Shown here piece by piece: positions 1-8,500 of a stretch of DNA of 64,000 bases. A program made the position numbers and the translations under genes. This DNA is from a virus. The notes beneath the pieces are model-generated. The model was not told where the DNA came from, did no database searches, and saw only the letters and a program-made list of their open reading frames with translations. Every line of letters begins with the position of its first letter. The stretch's first letter is position 1. Location: positions 1-64,000 of IMG/VR virus record IMGVR_UViG_3300002138_000147; one strand, written 5' to 3'.

Positions 1-318
1 ATTTCAACTATAAATGGAAGCATAGATGAAATGCTTAATAATGATATCTGTTCTGAAGGTTGTACAGATGAAGTGTATAAACATTTTAAAGATGAAGTGT
101 ATAAACATTTTAAACAAACATGTAACAGATCAACTTTGACAATCATTTTTGAAAATGATGATGTAAAGGATAAATTTAAAAATTTATTTGATACTGTTCT
201 TGGTATTGATATAACCGAGTATACAACTGACGAAGAACAATCAGATAAATACGGTAATGGACTTATCTATCAGTATTCAAAAGTAAATAATATTCTTAAA
301 ATTAACAGTGATAAATAA
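1..318 (+). CDS. Hypothetical protein, 5' end cut by window edge
   Basis: The reading frame is open from base 1, so the true start probably lies left of the window; the first internal ATG is at 31. The product is acidic and lysine-rich and I do not recognise its family. A perfect 24-bp tandem duplication (67-114) makes the octapeptide DEVYKHFK appear twice in a row. The stop overlaps the next ATG (TAATG), which suggests translational coupling. Confidence 0.7.
   Translation: MSTINGSIDEMLNNDICSEGCTDEVYKHFKDEVYKHFKQTCNRSTLTIIFENDDVKDKFKNLFDTVLGIDITEYTTDEEQSDKYGNGLIYQYSKVNNILKINSDK
67..114 (+). repeat. Perfect 24-bp tandem duplication inside a gene
   Basis: Bases 67-90 and 91-114 are identical, starting GATGAAGTG and ending TTTTAAA. 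The unit is a multiple of three, so the frame is kept and eight residues (DEVYKHFK) are duplicated. Perfect identity suggests recent slippage or recombination. Confidence 0.95.
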
Positions 319-836
319 TGGAAAACATAATTTTACTTGATCCAGCTATAGTAATAGCTAAATGGGGTCCAATTATTGATCGACTTGATCAAGAATCAAT
401 AGGAGATGATCAACGCCTTTTCCTTTGTTCCGTAGCTGAAATAAGTTCACATCGGATGGCTGAGGATCTGACATACGGTATTACTAATGTCAATATTTTA
501 CCTGTAGTGCTTAAAGCATTACTGAAATCAGAATTCTATAAGTATTCTTATTCCTTTGTTACGAAATCACATACACCGACATTTTTAGCACAAATATCAG
601 TAAACAGCGAATCAGTTGAAAAAAATCGTGATGGTCTTATAACTTTTGGTATTAATGTTGATGAAATGGTTGAAACTCAAATCAGAACAGGGTTCCAGTC
701 GCATATCGAAAAACACATTGAATTATTGAATGAAAAAGCTAAAACAGCTTCAAATATTCTTATTCAAGAATTTTTCTATGTCGGAGAAACTGAACCATCA
801 AATTACGTACTCTTCTCAAATATAGATTTCAAATAA
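318..836 (+). CDS. Hypothetical protein (172 aa)
   Basis: Starts on the TAATG overlap with the preceding stop. It is a soluble protein of mixed alpha/beta character with no membrane segment or motif I recognise. It is followed after 7 nt by the NAMPT gene, so it may be co-transcribed with it. Function unknown. Confidence 0.85.
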   Translation: MENIILLDPAIVIAKWGPIIDRLDQESIGDDQRLFLCSVAEISSHRMAEDLTYGITNVNILPVVLKALLKSEFYKYSYSFVTKSHTPTFLAQISVNSESVEKNRDGLITFGINVDEMVETQIRTGFQSHIEKHIELLNEKAKTASNILIQEFFYVGETEPSNYVLFSNIDFK

Positions 837-843
837 ATAACCA

Positions 844-2271
844 ATGAAACACTTTCAAAGTTTTTGGAACATTATGCTGGCTACGGACAGCTACAAGGCA
901 TCACATCACGCAATGTTGCCTGAAGGTCTCACATATATGGAATCTTACTGCGAATCACGCGGTGGAGAATTTTCTGAGACTGTATTCTTCGGACTACAAT
1001 ATTACATGGAATCGTATCTTGTTGGTCAACAAGTAACTGAAGAAAAGATTCAAGAAGCTGTTGCATTCTACAATGAACACTTCGGTATAGAAAATGTATT
1101 CAACGAAGCAGGATGGCGTTACATTTTAGAACGTTACAACGGGTTCCTTCCAATTGAGATTCTTTCAGTTGATGAAGGTATGGTCATTCCAACAAAGAAC
1201 ATGCTTTTCAAAATTAGATCAACTGATGAAAAATGTGTTTGGTTAGTTAACTGGGTTGAAACACTTTTGATGAAACTTTGGTATCCAATTACAATTGCAA
1301 CAAATTCAATGTATGGTAAACGTATTTTGAACAAGTATTACGATATTTCTGGAGACACAGCAAACACAGACTTCATGCTTCATGACTTCGGTTACCGAGG
1401 TGTTGCTTCTGAGGAGCAAGCATGGTTGGGAGGAGCTGCACATCTTCTTTCATTTTCTGGATCTGATACAATTGCTGGAATTAGAATGCTTCAGAATTAC
1501 TATGGTGCACCAATGTGTGGATTCTCAGTACCTGCATCTGAGCACATGGTTATGACTGTTCGTGGTCGTGACAATGAGATTGAAACATACCGTCAAATTA
1601 TCAAGAAACACGGAAAAGGAACCATTTACGAAAACGTACCACTATCATTGGTATCAGATACGTATGACATTGCAAACGTTTGTCATTTTTTAAGTGATGA
1701 GAAAGACATTCGTGAAATGATTCTTGAAAGACCTGGAACATTTGTTATTCGTCCTGATTCAGGAGATCCAGTAACTGTACTTCTTATGTGTCTTGAGATT
1801 CTTGCTGAAAAATTTGGATTTATTATTAATGAAAAAGGATTTAAAACAATTAATCCAAAACTTAAATTGCTTCAAGGTGATGGAATTTCTGTAAAATCAA
1901 TGGAAACAATTCTTGAACAATTGACAGCTGCTGGTTGGTCACTTGATAACTTTATCTTTGGATCTGGTGGTGGTATTCTTCAATCTTTTAACCGTGATAC
2001 ATTAAAGTTTGCAATTAAGGCTAGTTTTGCAATTGTTGATGGTAAACAAATAGATGTATACAAAGATCCTATTACTTCAAAAGGTAAAGCATCTAAGAAA
2101 GGAATTTTACATACACTTCGGATCAATGATCAGATTGTTACACTTTCTGAAAAAGATTTGAATGAGTTACATACCGTAGAAAAAGAAGATTTGTTAAAGA
2201 GTCGATTTTTTAATGGTGTAATTCGAACAATAACGACTTACGAAGATGTAAAAGCTGCTATGACAGCTTAA
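844..2271 (+). CDS. nadV: Nicotinamide phosphoribosyltransferase (NAMPT/NadV)
   Basis: Family activity: nicotinamide + PRPP gives NMN + PPi, the first salvage step to NAD+. At 475 residues it has the usual family length. Conserved NAMPT blocks can be read in order: an N-terminal TDSYKASHH, HDFGYRGVASEEQA (the substrate-site Asp-Phe-Gly-Tyr-Arg block), GFSVPASEH with the His region, RPDSGDP near residue 300, LLQGDGIS, and FGSGGG for phosphate binding. The gene ends at a strong terminator (2295-2326). An NMN adenylyltransferase at 41685-43220 could complete a two-step NAD+ route like phage NARP2. An alternative is a NARP1-type nicotinamide ADP-ribose transferase (Namat), a NAMPT relative, but no obvious PRPP-synthetase-like partner (Adps) is seen here. 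Confidence 0.95.
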   Translation: MKHFQSFWNIMLATDSYKASHHAMLPEGLTYMESYCESRGGEFSETVFFGLQYYMESYLVGQQVTEEKIQEAVAFYNEHFGIENVFNEAGWRYILERYNGFLPIEILSVDEGMVIPTKNMLFKIRSTDEKCVWLVNWVETLLMKLWYPITIATNSMYGKRILNKYYDISGDTANTDFMLHDFGYRGVASEEQAWLGGAAHLLSFSGSDTIAGIRMLQNYYGAPMCGFSVPASEHMVMTVRGRDNEIETYRQIIKKHGKGTIYENVPLSLVSDTYDIANVCHFLSDEKDIREMILERPGTFVIRPDSGDPVTVLLMCLEILAEKFGFIINEKGFKTINPKLKLLQGDGISVKSMETILEQLTAAGWSLDNFIFGSGGGILQSFNRDTLKFAIKASFAIVDGKQIDVYKDPITSKGKASKKGILHTLRINDQIVTLSEKDLNELHTVEKEDLLKSRFFNGVIRTITTYEDVKAAMTA

Positions 2272-2294
2272 AAATCAAGTACATATTGAAATTG

Positions 2295-2326
2295 AAAGAG
2301 GGACAAAACATTTTGTCCCTCTTTTT
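2295..2326 (+). terminator. Intrinsic terminator after nadV
   Basis: A 14-bp perfect stem (AAAGAGGGACAAAA, 2295-2308, with 2311-2324) has a CA centre and runs into a T tract (2322-2326). It ends the transcript carrying the NAMPT gene. Confidence 0.9.
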
Positions 2327-2337
2327 GTATAAATGAT

Positions 2338-2643
2338 ATGAATAGTTACGCAATTATAACAGTATACCACAAGTCTAGAATATTTACGTCATTACCGATG
2401 GAAATGGTAGACGGTGCAACAGAGACACAATTAGTCCTTAAATTATCTGAGGAAGGTACAGATGGTCTAAATTTGTTGAAATTTCCAACATCTGATTCAT
2501 CATTTATGATTTTTAGTAAATCACAACTTGTTGAATCAGTTGTAGAGATCCAGGTACTCGATCCAGAGCCTGTAAAACCAACAAAGAAGAGAGCGTCAAA
2601 GAAAAGTTACGGATTTGACAACGATGAAATGATCAAGTCTTGA
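2338..2643 (+). CDS. Hypothetical protein with basic tail (101 aa)
   Basis: Small, mainly beta-like protein with a Lys/Arg-rich stretch near the C terminus (KPTKKRASKK, about residues 81-90), which could bind nucleic acid. It starts 12 nt after the nadV terminator. Family not recognised. Confidence 0.8.
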   Translation: MNSYAIITVYHKSRIFTSLPMEMVDGATETQLVLKLSEEGTDGLNLLKFPTSDSSFMIFSKSQLVESVVEIQVLDPEPVKPTKKRASKKSYGFDNDEMIKS

Positions 2644-2650
2644 TATATAA
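2643..2650 (+). promoter_or_regulatory. ATATATAA box before 2654 gene
   Basis: The octamer ATATATAA lies 3 nt before the ATG at 2654. The same octamer precedes five other genes in the window, several of them virion-like. It may be a late-type promoter element; this is inference from recurrence only, in AT-rich DNA. Confidence 0.3.
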
Positions 2651-2653
2651 CGT

Positions 2654-3421
2654 ATGAAGTTGATAAAACCGTATACGACAGATCTTGACACACTTGTTGC
2701 AAATGGTGACATTTTAAAATTAGATGGAAATCGTGCATGGTTTAACACACTTTTTCCTGAATCTACACCAATTCAACAAGTATCAACTTATGATCCTTCA
2801 CGTATTATTACACAAATTGATGATAGTGTTTTTGATGGTTTTATTATTATGCGAAAAATAAATGATACAGTTTACTTAGATCCAACAAAACGTGAGTACA
2901 TTAAGACAATTGAAATTGGAAGTTTTACAGATAGTGTAAAAAGATACACTAATTTGAATAAAGCTATTGATTATACAAAAGATGCTCAAGCATTTGCTAA
3001 ATTACCAACTATTGATTTTGACATGGTAAATAAGTTGAATGTAAAAAAAGATTTACAGTTTGAGTTATTGAATATTAAAGAACAACCAAAACAAGTTGAT
3101 CAATTTACAAATCCTGTGAATCACCCACATATTAACGCACCAGTCGCACCAAAAGAAGCATTTAAGTACAATGACAAGACAACTTTGATGGAAGTCATTA
3201 GATGGGCAAAAGAACGCGGAATTGTGTATATCTATGCAATCCTCGAGCACAGACCATTTATCATGACAAATGAATTTGTAACTAATTGTGTCTATTATAC
3301 TATTCGTGGGCAATACAGGAAACCGATAACGCAGTTACAACAAGATCTTAAGACAAACATTATTACAACTGATGATAATGATTTTCAGGATGATAATGGC
3401 AACGATATTGTTTACATTTAA
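2654..3421 (+). CDS. Hypothetical protein (255 aa), possible structural protein
   Basis: No membrane segment or known motif. It lies between an ATATATAA box and a beta-helix fibre-like gene, so it may belong to the same virion-linked transcript. The C terminus is Asp/Asn-rich (about residues 235-252). Family not recognised. Confidence 0.85.
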   Translation: MKLIKPYTTDLDTLVANGDILKLDGNRAWFNTLFPESTPIQQVSTYDPSRIITQIDDSVFDGFIIMRKINDTVYLDPTKREYIKTIEIGSFTDSVKRYTNLNKAIDYTKDAQAFAKLPTIDFDMVNKLNVKKDLQFELLNIKEQPKQVDQFTNPVNHPHINAPVAPKEAFKYNDKTTLMEVIRWAKERGIVYIYAILEHRPFIMTNEFVTNCVYYTIRGQYRKPITQLQQDLKTNIITTDDNDFQDDNGNDIVYI

Positions 3422-3428
3422 TATATAA
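3421..3428 (+). promoter_or_regulatory. ATATATAA box before fibre-like gene
   Basis: The octamer overlaps the stop of the previous gene and sits 22 nt before the ATG at 3451. It is the same element as at 2643, 34670 and, on the minus strand, 32377, 34319 and 55786. Confidence 0.35.
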
Positions 3429-3450
3429 TGTAACACACAGGGTTGCAATT

Positions 3451-4857
3451 ATGACAGGTAAAAAAAAGATAGAAGAACTTGGAAGAGTATCTACACTTAA
3501 TAATGGTACAGTATTACCTATTGCCTATTATAATTCAGGAACTGATCGTTTTGTAACACGTGGTATATCATTTTTAGATTTTATTACAAATTTACCAACA
3601 CCAAGTGGTGGAGACGTTCTTTATGGTAATGTGTATTTTGTAGATGCAATTCATGGTGATGACGGAACTGGTGCAATAGGAAATTTAAACAAACCTTATA
3701 CTAGCATCACCACAGCAATTTCTGCTGCAGTTACAGCTGGATTCAATTCTTCAAATCGTGCAATTATTTGGATTAGATCCGGCGTATACAGTAGTATCAT
3801 TGGTTTGGCTGATGGTATTGATATGTATTGGGATACAAATACACTGTATTATGGTGAATTACGTGATAATGGAGCAACAGTAAATGTAAATGTATACGGT
3901 AATTGTATTTTTAAAGGATCTAGAGCACTATTTACTACTGGAAATAGCACTATTAGTTTACAATTTGATTATGGTGATGTTAGTGATGCATTCGTAATAG
4001 CGTCACCACCTACTGAATCTTTTTTAAATATAGAAGCTAATTATATTAGAGCAACTGGAGTAGCAACTGGATATGGAAATTCTTTTCGTGGAAAGTCTAA
4101 TGTAACAATGAAATTGCGCGATTATGGCACGAGTTTTTATACATTTTTTGATATTCGTAGTAGTTATTCTGGGAAATTTCGAGCATATATCCCTGAAACA
4201 AGACTTGAAAATGGTGGTGCAAATGTTGCAGATTTTAAAAATTGCGTATATATACGTTCATGTTCAAATGCAGATATTGAAATTAATACAAATTGGGTAA
4301 ATTATATTCCAAGTTATCCATCTATGTATGGTGTTTGTGTAATTGGTTCAGCTGTTGGATCTAAAATAACACTTAATGGAAATATTAATGCTTTAGATAG
4401 TATTGCAGTTTTTTTTGCAGCAGGTGATGCTAATACTACATTAATTTTTGAAGGTGACATATCTACTACATATAAAGTTTTTGATATTACAAATATAGGC
4501 AAGATTAAAATTCGTAATAGTAATATTTTACAAACTACAAATACAGCTCAACATGTATTTGCTATGACAGCTGCGTCAAGTGTTTCACTTCAATGTCAAA
4601 ATGTTACAATCGTATCTGAATCATCAACAAATAATATTTTTAATTGCTCTGACGATAGTGCTGAATTGTATGCTATTAATACATATGCTTATAAAACAGC
4701 AGGTACTGGATCATTTACTAATGGTAATACATCATGGGATGTGATATTAGTAAATTGTATATCTAATGTCGATATGGTAAATGCTACATCTACAAATTTA
4801 ATTACAGCTGCTGGTATGGGTTTTGAATTTGATACACAATTTAAACTTATAAATTAA
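3451..4857 (+). CDS. Parallel beta-helix protein, likely tail fibre/spike
   Basis: Residues about 65-110 carry a block typical of extracellular right-handed beta-helix proteins: VYFVDAIHGDDGTG, then a short segment ending NKPYTSITTAISAA, then IIWIRSGVYS. The remaining ~350 residues are rich in short beta-strand-like repeats with many Asn, Gly, Thr and Val, as in pectate-lyase-like spikes. Phage proteins of this type usually form receptor-binding fibres or spikes and may degrade surface glycans. No catalytic residues can be assigned by eye. Confidence 0.75.
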   Translation: MTGKKKIEELGRVSTLNNGTVLPIAYYNSGTDRFVTRGISFLDFITNLPTPSGGDVLYGNVYFVDAIHGDDGTGAIGNLNKPYTSITTAISAAVTAGFNSSNRAIIWIRSGVYSSIIGLADGIDMYWDTNTLYYGELRDNGATVNVNVYGNCIFKGSRALFTTGNSTISLQFDYGDVSDAFVIASPPTESFLNIEANYIRATGVATGYGNSFRGKSNVTMKLRDYGTSFYTFFDIRSSYSGKFRAYIPETRLENGGANVADFKNCVYIRSCSNADIEINTNWVNYIPSYPSMYGVCVIGSAVGSKITLNGNINALDSIAVFFAAGDANTTLIFEGDISTTYKVFDITNIGKIKIRNSNILQTTNTAQHVFAMTAASSVSLQCQNVTIVSESSTNNIFNCSDDSAELYAINTYAYKTAGTGSFTNGNTSWDVILVNCISNVDMVNATSTNLITAAGMGFEFDTQFKLIN

Positions 4858-4870
4858 TACAATGTATTAA
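4854..4870 (+). terminator. Weak hairpin after fibre-like gene
   Basis: TTAATAC (4854-4860) pairs with GTATTAA (4864-4870) around a 3-nt loop, followed by ACTTTTATT. It overlaps the stop codon. The stem is AT-rich and the T run is short, so termination may be weak. Confidence 0.4.
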
Positions 4871-4900
4871 ACTTTTATTCAACATAACAATATAAAAATC

Positions 4901-5470
4901 ATGTTGAATAAAACTAAAATTATAGCAGTCTCGGGTAAAATTGGAAGTGGAAAAAATACACTTACATCATATCTAAAACGTATGTATCCAGACATTCAAG
5001 AAAAATTCTTTGCTGAAAAATTAAAACGTTTAGTAGCACTTCTTGTTGGAGTTGATTACGAGTTGACACTTACTCAAGAAGGTAAGAATATATTTATTCC
5101 GGAATTTGATCTTACCATTGGTGAGTTATGTCAACAACTCGGTACAGATGTTTTACGCAAACACTTCCGTGATGACATCTGGATCAAATCGCTTTTTGCT
5201 GACATTAAAGAAGGCGGAACATATGTGATTTCAGATTGTCGTTTCAAAAATGAAGCAGAAGAACTTAAAAAAGTTGGTGCTGTAATCATTCGTGTGAATC
5301 GACCAAACAATCCAGTTGCAGAGAAGAGTGACCGTGATTTAACACACATTTCTGAAACAGATCTTGACGATTACGAATTCGATTATGTCATTGATAATGT
5401 TGGAACCTATGCAGAGTTCATGCAAAAAATTGATGAGATTTATCAACAAATTGATCAGCGATGGCACTGA
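4901..5470 (+). CDS. Deoxynucleoside monophosphate kinase (T4 gp1-like)
   Basis: P-loop kinase expected to phosphorylate dNMPs to dNDPs for phage DNA synthesis. The Walker A-like loop GKIGSGKNT is at residues 12-20; Asn in place of Ser/Thr after the Lys parallels the GKDT loops of phage dNMP kinases. Further family features are QQLGTDVLRKHF and the strand VISDCRFKNEAEEL followed by VIRVNRP. The length of 189 aa fits. The end overlaps the next gene by 10 nt, and a MazG-like gene lies just downstream, making a small nucleotide-pool group. Confidence 0.85.
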   Translation: MLNKTKIIAVSGKIGSGKNTLTSYLKRMYPDIQEKFFAEKLKRLVALLVGVDYELTLTQEGKNIFIPEFDLTIGELCQQLGTDVLRKHFRDDIWIKSLFADIKEGGTYVISDCRFKNEAEELKKVGAVIIRVNRPNNPVAEKSDRDLTHISETDLDDYEFDYVIDNVGTYAEFMQKIDEIYQQIDQRWH

Positions 5471-5739
5471 TTTCATCATCCCGCCCAATTCCACCACCTC
5501 CAATAAAAGATATGTCGCATTTGATTACAACTGTAAATATAAAACCAGGAATGCTGGTTAAGTTAAAGAGCGGATCTTCTGTAATGACAGCGGATCATAT
5601 GCGCGATAAGAAAATGATGTGTATGTGGTTTGTAGGTGATCAACCTAGATGGATCGATATTACACCAGAAGCATTAATAGAAGTTAGTGAAAACGAAATA
5701 CATTATGAAAGAAATGCAAGACCTTCAGATACAGATTAA
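5461..5739 (+). CDS. DUF2158-like small protein, copy 1
   Basis: The block MLVKLKSGSSVMTADHM followed by CMWFV matches the family signature VKLKSGGPxMTV...CxWF of DUF2158 (YodC-like) proteins, whose function is unknown. It overlaps the dNMP kinase gene by 10 nt. The gene at 6105-6419 carries a second copy of the same domain, so two paralogs flank the MazG gene. Confidence 0.75.
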   Translation: MALISSSRPIPPPPIKDMSHLITTVNIKPGMLVKLKSGSSVMTADHMRDKKMMCMWFVGDQPRWIDITPEALIEVSENEIHYERNARPSDTD

Positions 5740-6103
5740 CGAATTAGCACAACAGCTACACGATCAACATGCAAAAGCTGGTTGGTGGACAAATCCAGAA
5801 ACTAATGAATCATTATTACATAAGTCATATACACCGTATGTGATAGCTACTAAACTTTCACTTATTATGAGTGAAGTCAGTGAAGCTCTTGATGGTTATC
5901 GAAGTGATAAGATGGATGACAAATTAACACATCGACCAATGATTGAAGCAGAACTTGCTGATGTCTTTATTCGATTAATGGATTTATCTGGTGCACTCAA
6001 ATTAGATCTTGGTGGAGCAATTGTTGATAAATTAGAATACAACAAAATTCGTACGGATCATAAAGTCGAGAATCGTGTCAAACCAAACGGTAAGAAATTT
6101 TGA
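5705..6103 (+). CDS. MazG-like nucleotide pyrophosphohydrolase
   Basis: All-alpha NTP pyrophosphohydrolase, expected to hydrolyse (d)NTPs or alarmone-like nucleotides to monophosphate and PPi. The metal-binding pattern is visible as a helix with SEVSEALDGYR and a second with EAELADVFIRLMDLSG, giving the family's ExxE...ExxD arrangement. The start is uncertain: ATG at 5687, 5705 and 5714 are in frame and all overlap the preceding gene. I chose 5705; 5714 would begin at MQDLQIQ. Confidence 0.8.
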   Translation: MKEMQDLQIQINELAQQLHDQHAKAGWWTNPETNESLLHKSYTPYVIATKLSLIMSEVSEALDGYRSDKMDDKLTHRPMIEAELADVFIRLMDLSGALKLDLGGAIVDKLEYNKIRTDHKVENRVKPNGKKF

Positions 6104-6104
6104 T

Positions 6105-6419
6105 ATGATACTGATTGATGGTGGACAAGAAGGTTATCAACTCTTTAAAAATCATGAAGAGATGGATGCATTCTATAATAAAAATGAAAAATTAATAACA
6201 ACAAATATGGAAAATACAATTGAAAAATTTGCTATAGGTACTATAGTATATTTAAAATCTGGATCACCAGCTATGACAGTTAGTGAATATTATAAAGAGT
6301 ATAACACAGACATTGAAACAGGTGGCGTAAGTTGCCATTGGTTTTGGGAAGATAAAGTTCATCAATATCTTTTTCAACATGACGAACTTACTGCTACTAA
6401 TCCACACAAAAACTATTAA
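6105..6419 (+). CDS. DUF2158-like protein, copy 2
   Basis: Residues about 40-75 hold IGTIVYLKSGSPAMTVSEYY and then CHWFW, the DUF2158 pattern seen in the paralog at 5461-5739. The start at 6105 directly follows the MazG stop. An in-frame ATG at 6207 is preceded by ATTAATAA, similar to the leader found before many genes here, and would give a domain-only form of about 70 residues. Confidence 0.7.
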   Translation: MILIDGGQEGYQLFKNHEEMDAFYNKNEKLITTNMENTIEKFAIGTIVYLKSGSPAMTVSEYYKEYNTDIETGGVSCHWFWEDKVHQYLFQHDELTATNPHKNY

Positions 6420-6421
6420 TA

Positions 6422-6763
6422 ATGTATTATTACTTCGAACATGTAAATAAACCAGGTCACAATTTATATCGTGATGATTATCAATTTTCAATTGAACAAT
6501 TTGTATACTGCAATGAATTAAAATATAGTTTTTATGGTGGTAATACTGGTATTAGCGGAAATAATTTTTATCACAGTATGTCGAATAAAAAGACTGGGGC
6601 ATATGAACCATATAAGATTGTAGATCAATACTGGCTTGATACAAGCAGATATGAAATTGGTTACGATAAAGTATGTGATTATTTTATTAAGAACATCATT
6701 CCATTATTAAATGATGAATATTGTAAAGATAATAGTTGGGTGAGAGTGTTACTTCCTGCTTAA
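6422..6763 (+). CDS. Hypothetical protein, Tyr/Asn-rich (113 aa)
   Basis: Begins 2 nt after the preceding stop. It is a soluble, strongly aromatic protein (many Tyr) with no motif I recognise. Probably the last gene of the operon that starts with the dNMP kinase. Confidence 0.75.
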   Translation: MYYYFEHVNKPGHNLYRDDYQFSIEQFVYCNELKYSFYGGNTGISGNNFYHSMSNKKTGAYEPYKIVDQYWLDTSRYEIGYDKVCDYFIKNIIPLLNDEYCKDNSWVRVLLPA

Positions 6764-6788
6764 TTGATAGATTTTTGATATATAGAAT

Positions 6789-7508
6789 ATGCTAGCACCG
6801 TGGTTACAACCTTCAGATGAAAAATTTCCACTCTTGGGTAAAGAGAGTTTTGAAACATTCTTAAAAATATGTGCAGAGTTCTCTGAATGGGCACTTGATG
6901 ATATTGGTCTTGCAACACGCAATGATGCGTATAAAGTTTGGGTTTGTCCAGTTCACTCAGACAAATTAAAAAATGTGAAAGGTATTATTGAACGCTACTC
7001 AAGTATGAAGTTGCTTTTACACCATTACAATAAAAATATTGTTGAAAATGGTACTGTTTCTCTTTACATAAAACTTGACTGGCTCGAGAACAAATGGGAG
7101 ATGAGTTACGGTATCACGAACGGTAAGAAAATGTTCAAAGTTGGCGAGTTTCCTTACACAGTTTCCACAGAAGTTCCTGCTTCAACACTTATGAAGTACA
7201 TCAAGGATGAGTTGGATGATTTCAATCCACGTGAGCATTTAGTGCTTTATCGTATTAAACAAGATGCATCTTCATTTAACCCTGGTTATTGTCAAATCAC
7301 AGATCCGATGCTTATCAACAAACAAGTCATTATCACAACATTCAATCTTGGTGTGTGGCATAATGGAACTATCCAAGGTGGAGAACCTGAAAGACTATTA
7401 AATGTCATGAAAGACTGGGTAAAGACGCAGAAGTGGTGGAATCTTGTTCGATTAACTGTACGTCCTGGAACGAATGGTATGATTGACTTCATAATTCAAA
7501 TCAAGTAA
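6789..7508 (+). CDS. Hypothetical protein (239 aa)
   Basis: A soluble Trp-rich protein with no membrane segment. GATATATAG lies just before the ATG, similar to the ATATATAA boxes elsewhere. I do not recognise a family. Confidence 0.85.
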   Translation: MLAPWLQPSDEKFPLLGKESFETFLKICAEFSEWALDDIGLATRNDAYKVWVCPVHSDKLKNVKGIIERYSSMKLLLHHYNKNIVENGTVSLYIKLDWLENKWEMSYGITNGKKMFKVGEFPYTVSTEVPASTLMKYIKDELDDFNPREHLVLYRIKQDASSFNPGYCQITDPMLINKQVIITTFNLGVWHNGTIQGGEPERLLNVMKDWVKTQKWWNLVRLTVRPGTNGMIDFIIQIK

Positions 7509-7549
7509 GTTGGTATTAAACAAATTAATAAAAACATTGTATAAGTTGC

Positions 7550-7741
7550 ATGAACTTTGTACAGCAATACACATTAGCCCTCGCTGCTGAGGAGGATATC
7601 GATGAACACATTGAAACCTGGCATGATAGTCCAGAAGATCTTGGTAACTTACATGAATACCTTGGATTTACACATGAACAGTATTGTAAGTGGGTTATCG
7701 GAAAAGAAACACTAGATGAAATTTTAGGATACAATAAATAA
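7550..7741 (+). CDS. Hypothetical acidic small protein (63 aa)
   Basis: Short acidic, mostly helical protein with many Glu/Asp and no motif recognised. A terminator follows 10 nt after its stop. A minus-strand frame here is taken as a shadow because neighbours and regulatory sites are all on the plus strand. Confidence 0.65.
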   Translation: MNFVQQYTLALAAEEDIDEHIETWHDSPEDLGNLHEYLGFTHEQYCKWVIGKETLDEILGYNK

Positions 7742-7751
7742 AATTTACATG

Positions 7752-7776
7752 AAACCGGCAGTTATGTCGGTTTTTT
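7752..7776 (+). terminator. Intrinsic terminator upstream of a promoter
   Basis: AAACCGGCA (7752-7760) pairs with TGTCGGTTT (7765-7773, one G-U) around the loop GTTA, followed by six Ts. It is immediately followed by the promoter at 7781. Confidence 0.8.
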
Positions 7777-7780
7777 CTTT

Positions 7781-7807
7781 TATATTCGTAGCTGTTCAAT
7801 TAAATAA
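7781..7807 (+). promoter_or_regulatory. Promoter-leader cassette for 7818 operon
   Basis: TATATTCG (7781-7788) is a one-mismatch version of TAnnTTTG, followed by GTTCAATTAAATAA, a variant of the conserved leader TTCAATTAATAA. It shows that the in-frame ATG at 7749 is not the start, because that would place translation through a terminator and promoter. Confidence 0.75.
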
Positions 7808-7817
7808 TTTAAATAAG

Positions 7818-8012
7818 ATGAGAACAAAAACATATGTTACTGTTACATTTGAGATTGAATCTTCTCAATCTGAACAGACCCCAAAAGCTGCAAAAGCAAC
7901 ATCGTTTATGCTTCGTTGTATAAGTCGTCTTGGTTGGAAACTTGGATCAATTTATAATACATATGACGGAAAAATAACCAATGTTAAAGTAGAAACAAAA
8001 ACTGATAAGTAA
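7818..8012 (+). CDS. Hypothetical small protein (64 aa)
   Basis: Start set at 7818, the first ATG after the promoter-leader cassette. The product has an N-terminal beta-like segment (TYVTVTFEIES) and no recognised motif. The stop overlaps the next start (TAATG). Confidence 0.75.
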   Translation: MRTKTYVTVTFEIESSQSEQTPKAAKATSFMLRCISRLGWKLGSIYNTYDGKITNVKVETKTDK

Positions 8013-8491
8013 TGCCAACGCAATACAGATACAGACACTACTGTAAGGACTGCGAAGACTTCACACTTTTCATCAGAGATGATTTCAATTCTAAAGATCT
8101 CACTTGTACAAACTGTGACAAGAAGTATGAGACAGTAAAAATCGGTGAGATTGATTCAGAAAAAGTTGAAACACAACGTGTACGTTTTAAACAAAAACGT
8201 TCTCAGCAATTTGCTAATATGTTTGATACTTATAGAACTGGTAGTATTATGCAAGAATTGTTTCGTAATGAAAGTCGAATGGGTTTCGATGTTCATGAAT
8301 CAGATGCGGGTCTTTTAACTATTGAAAAATACGAGAAGGAAGAACGTGAGCTTGCTAAACTAATACGTAATGAAGAAATTCAAAAAATTCGTATAGAGTT
8401 TAAAGGAATACAAAGAAATGAAACATGTCGTTGTGGAAGTGGTATCAAGTATAAAAAATGTTGTATGAATAGCGTTCAATATGCATTATAA
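8012..8491 (+). CDS. SEC-C motif protein with N-terminal zinc ribbon
   Basis: Two metal-binding regions can be read. An N-terminal zinc ribbon has CKDC (residues 10-13) and CTNC (about 31-34). The C-terminal CRCGSGIKYKKCC is the SEC-C motif, a small zinc module found at the end of SecA and in many unrelated proteins. The middle is a charged helical linker. Such proteins often act as adaptors; the role here is unknown. Confidence 0.8.
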   Translation: MPTQYRYRHYCKDCEDFTLFIRDDFNSKDLTCTNCDKKYETVKIGEIDSEKVETQRVRFKQKRSQQFANMFDTYRTGSIMQELFRNESRMGFDVHESDAGLLTIEKYEKEERELAKLIRNEEIQKIRIEFKGIQRNETCRCGSGIKYKKCCMNSVQYAL

Positions 8492-8500
8492 TCAGTCAAT

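Noticed and set aside
7525-7734. Minus-strand frame of 69 codons
   Set aside because: Antisense to a plus-strand gene in a plus-strand operon with plus-strand terminator and promoter; taken as a shadow.
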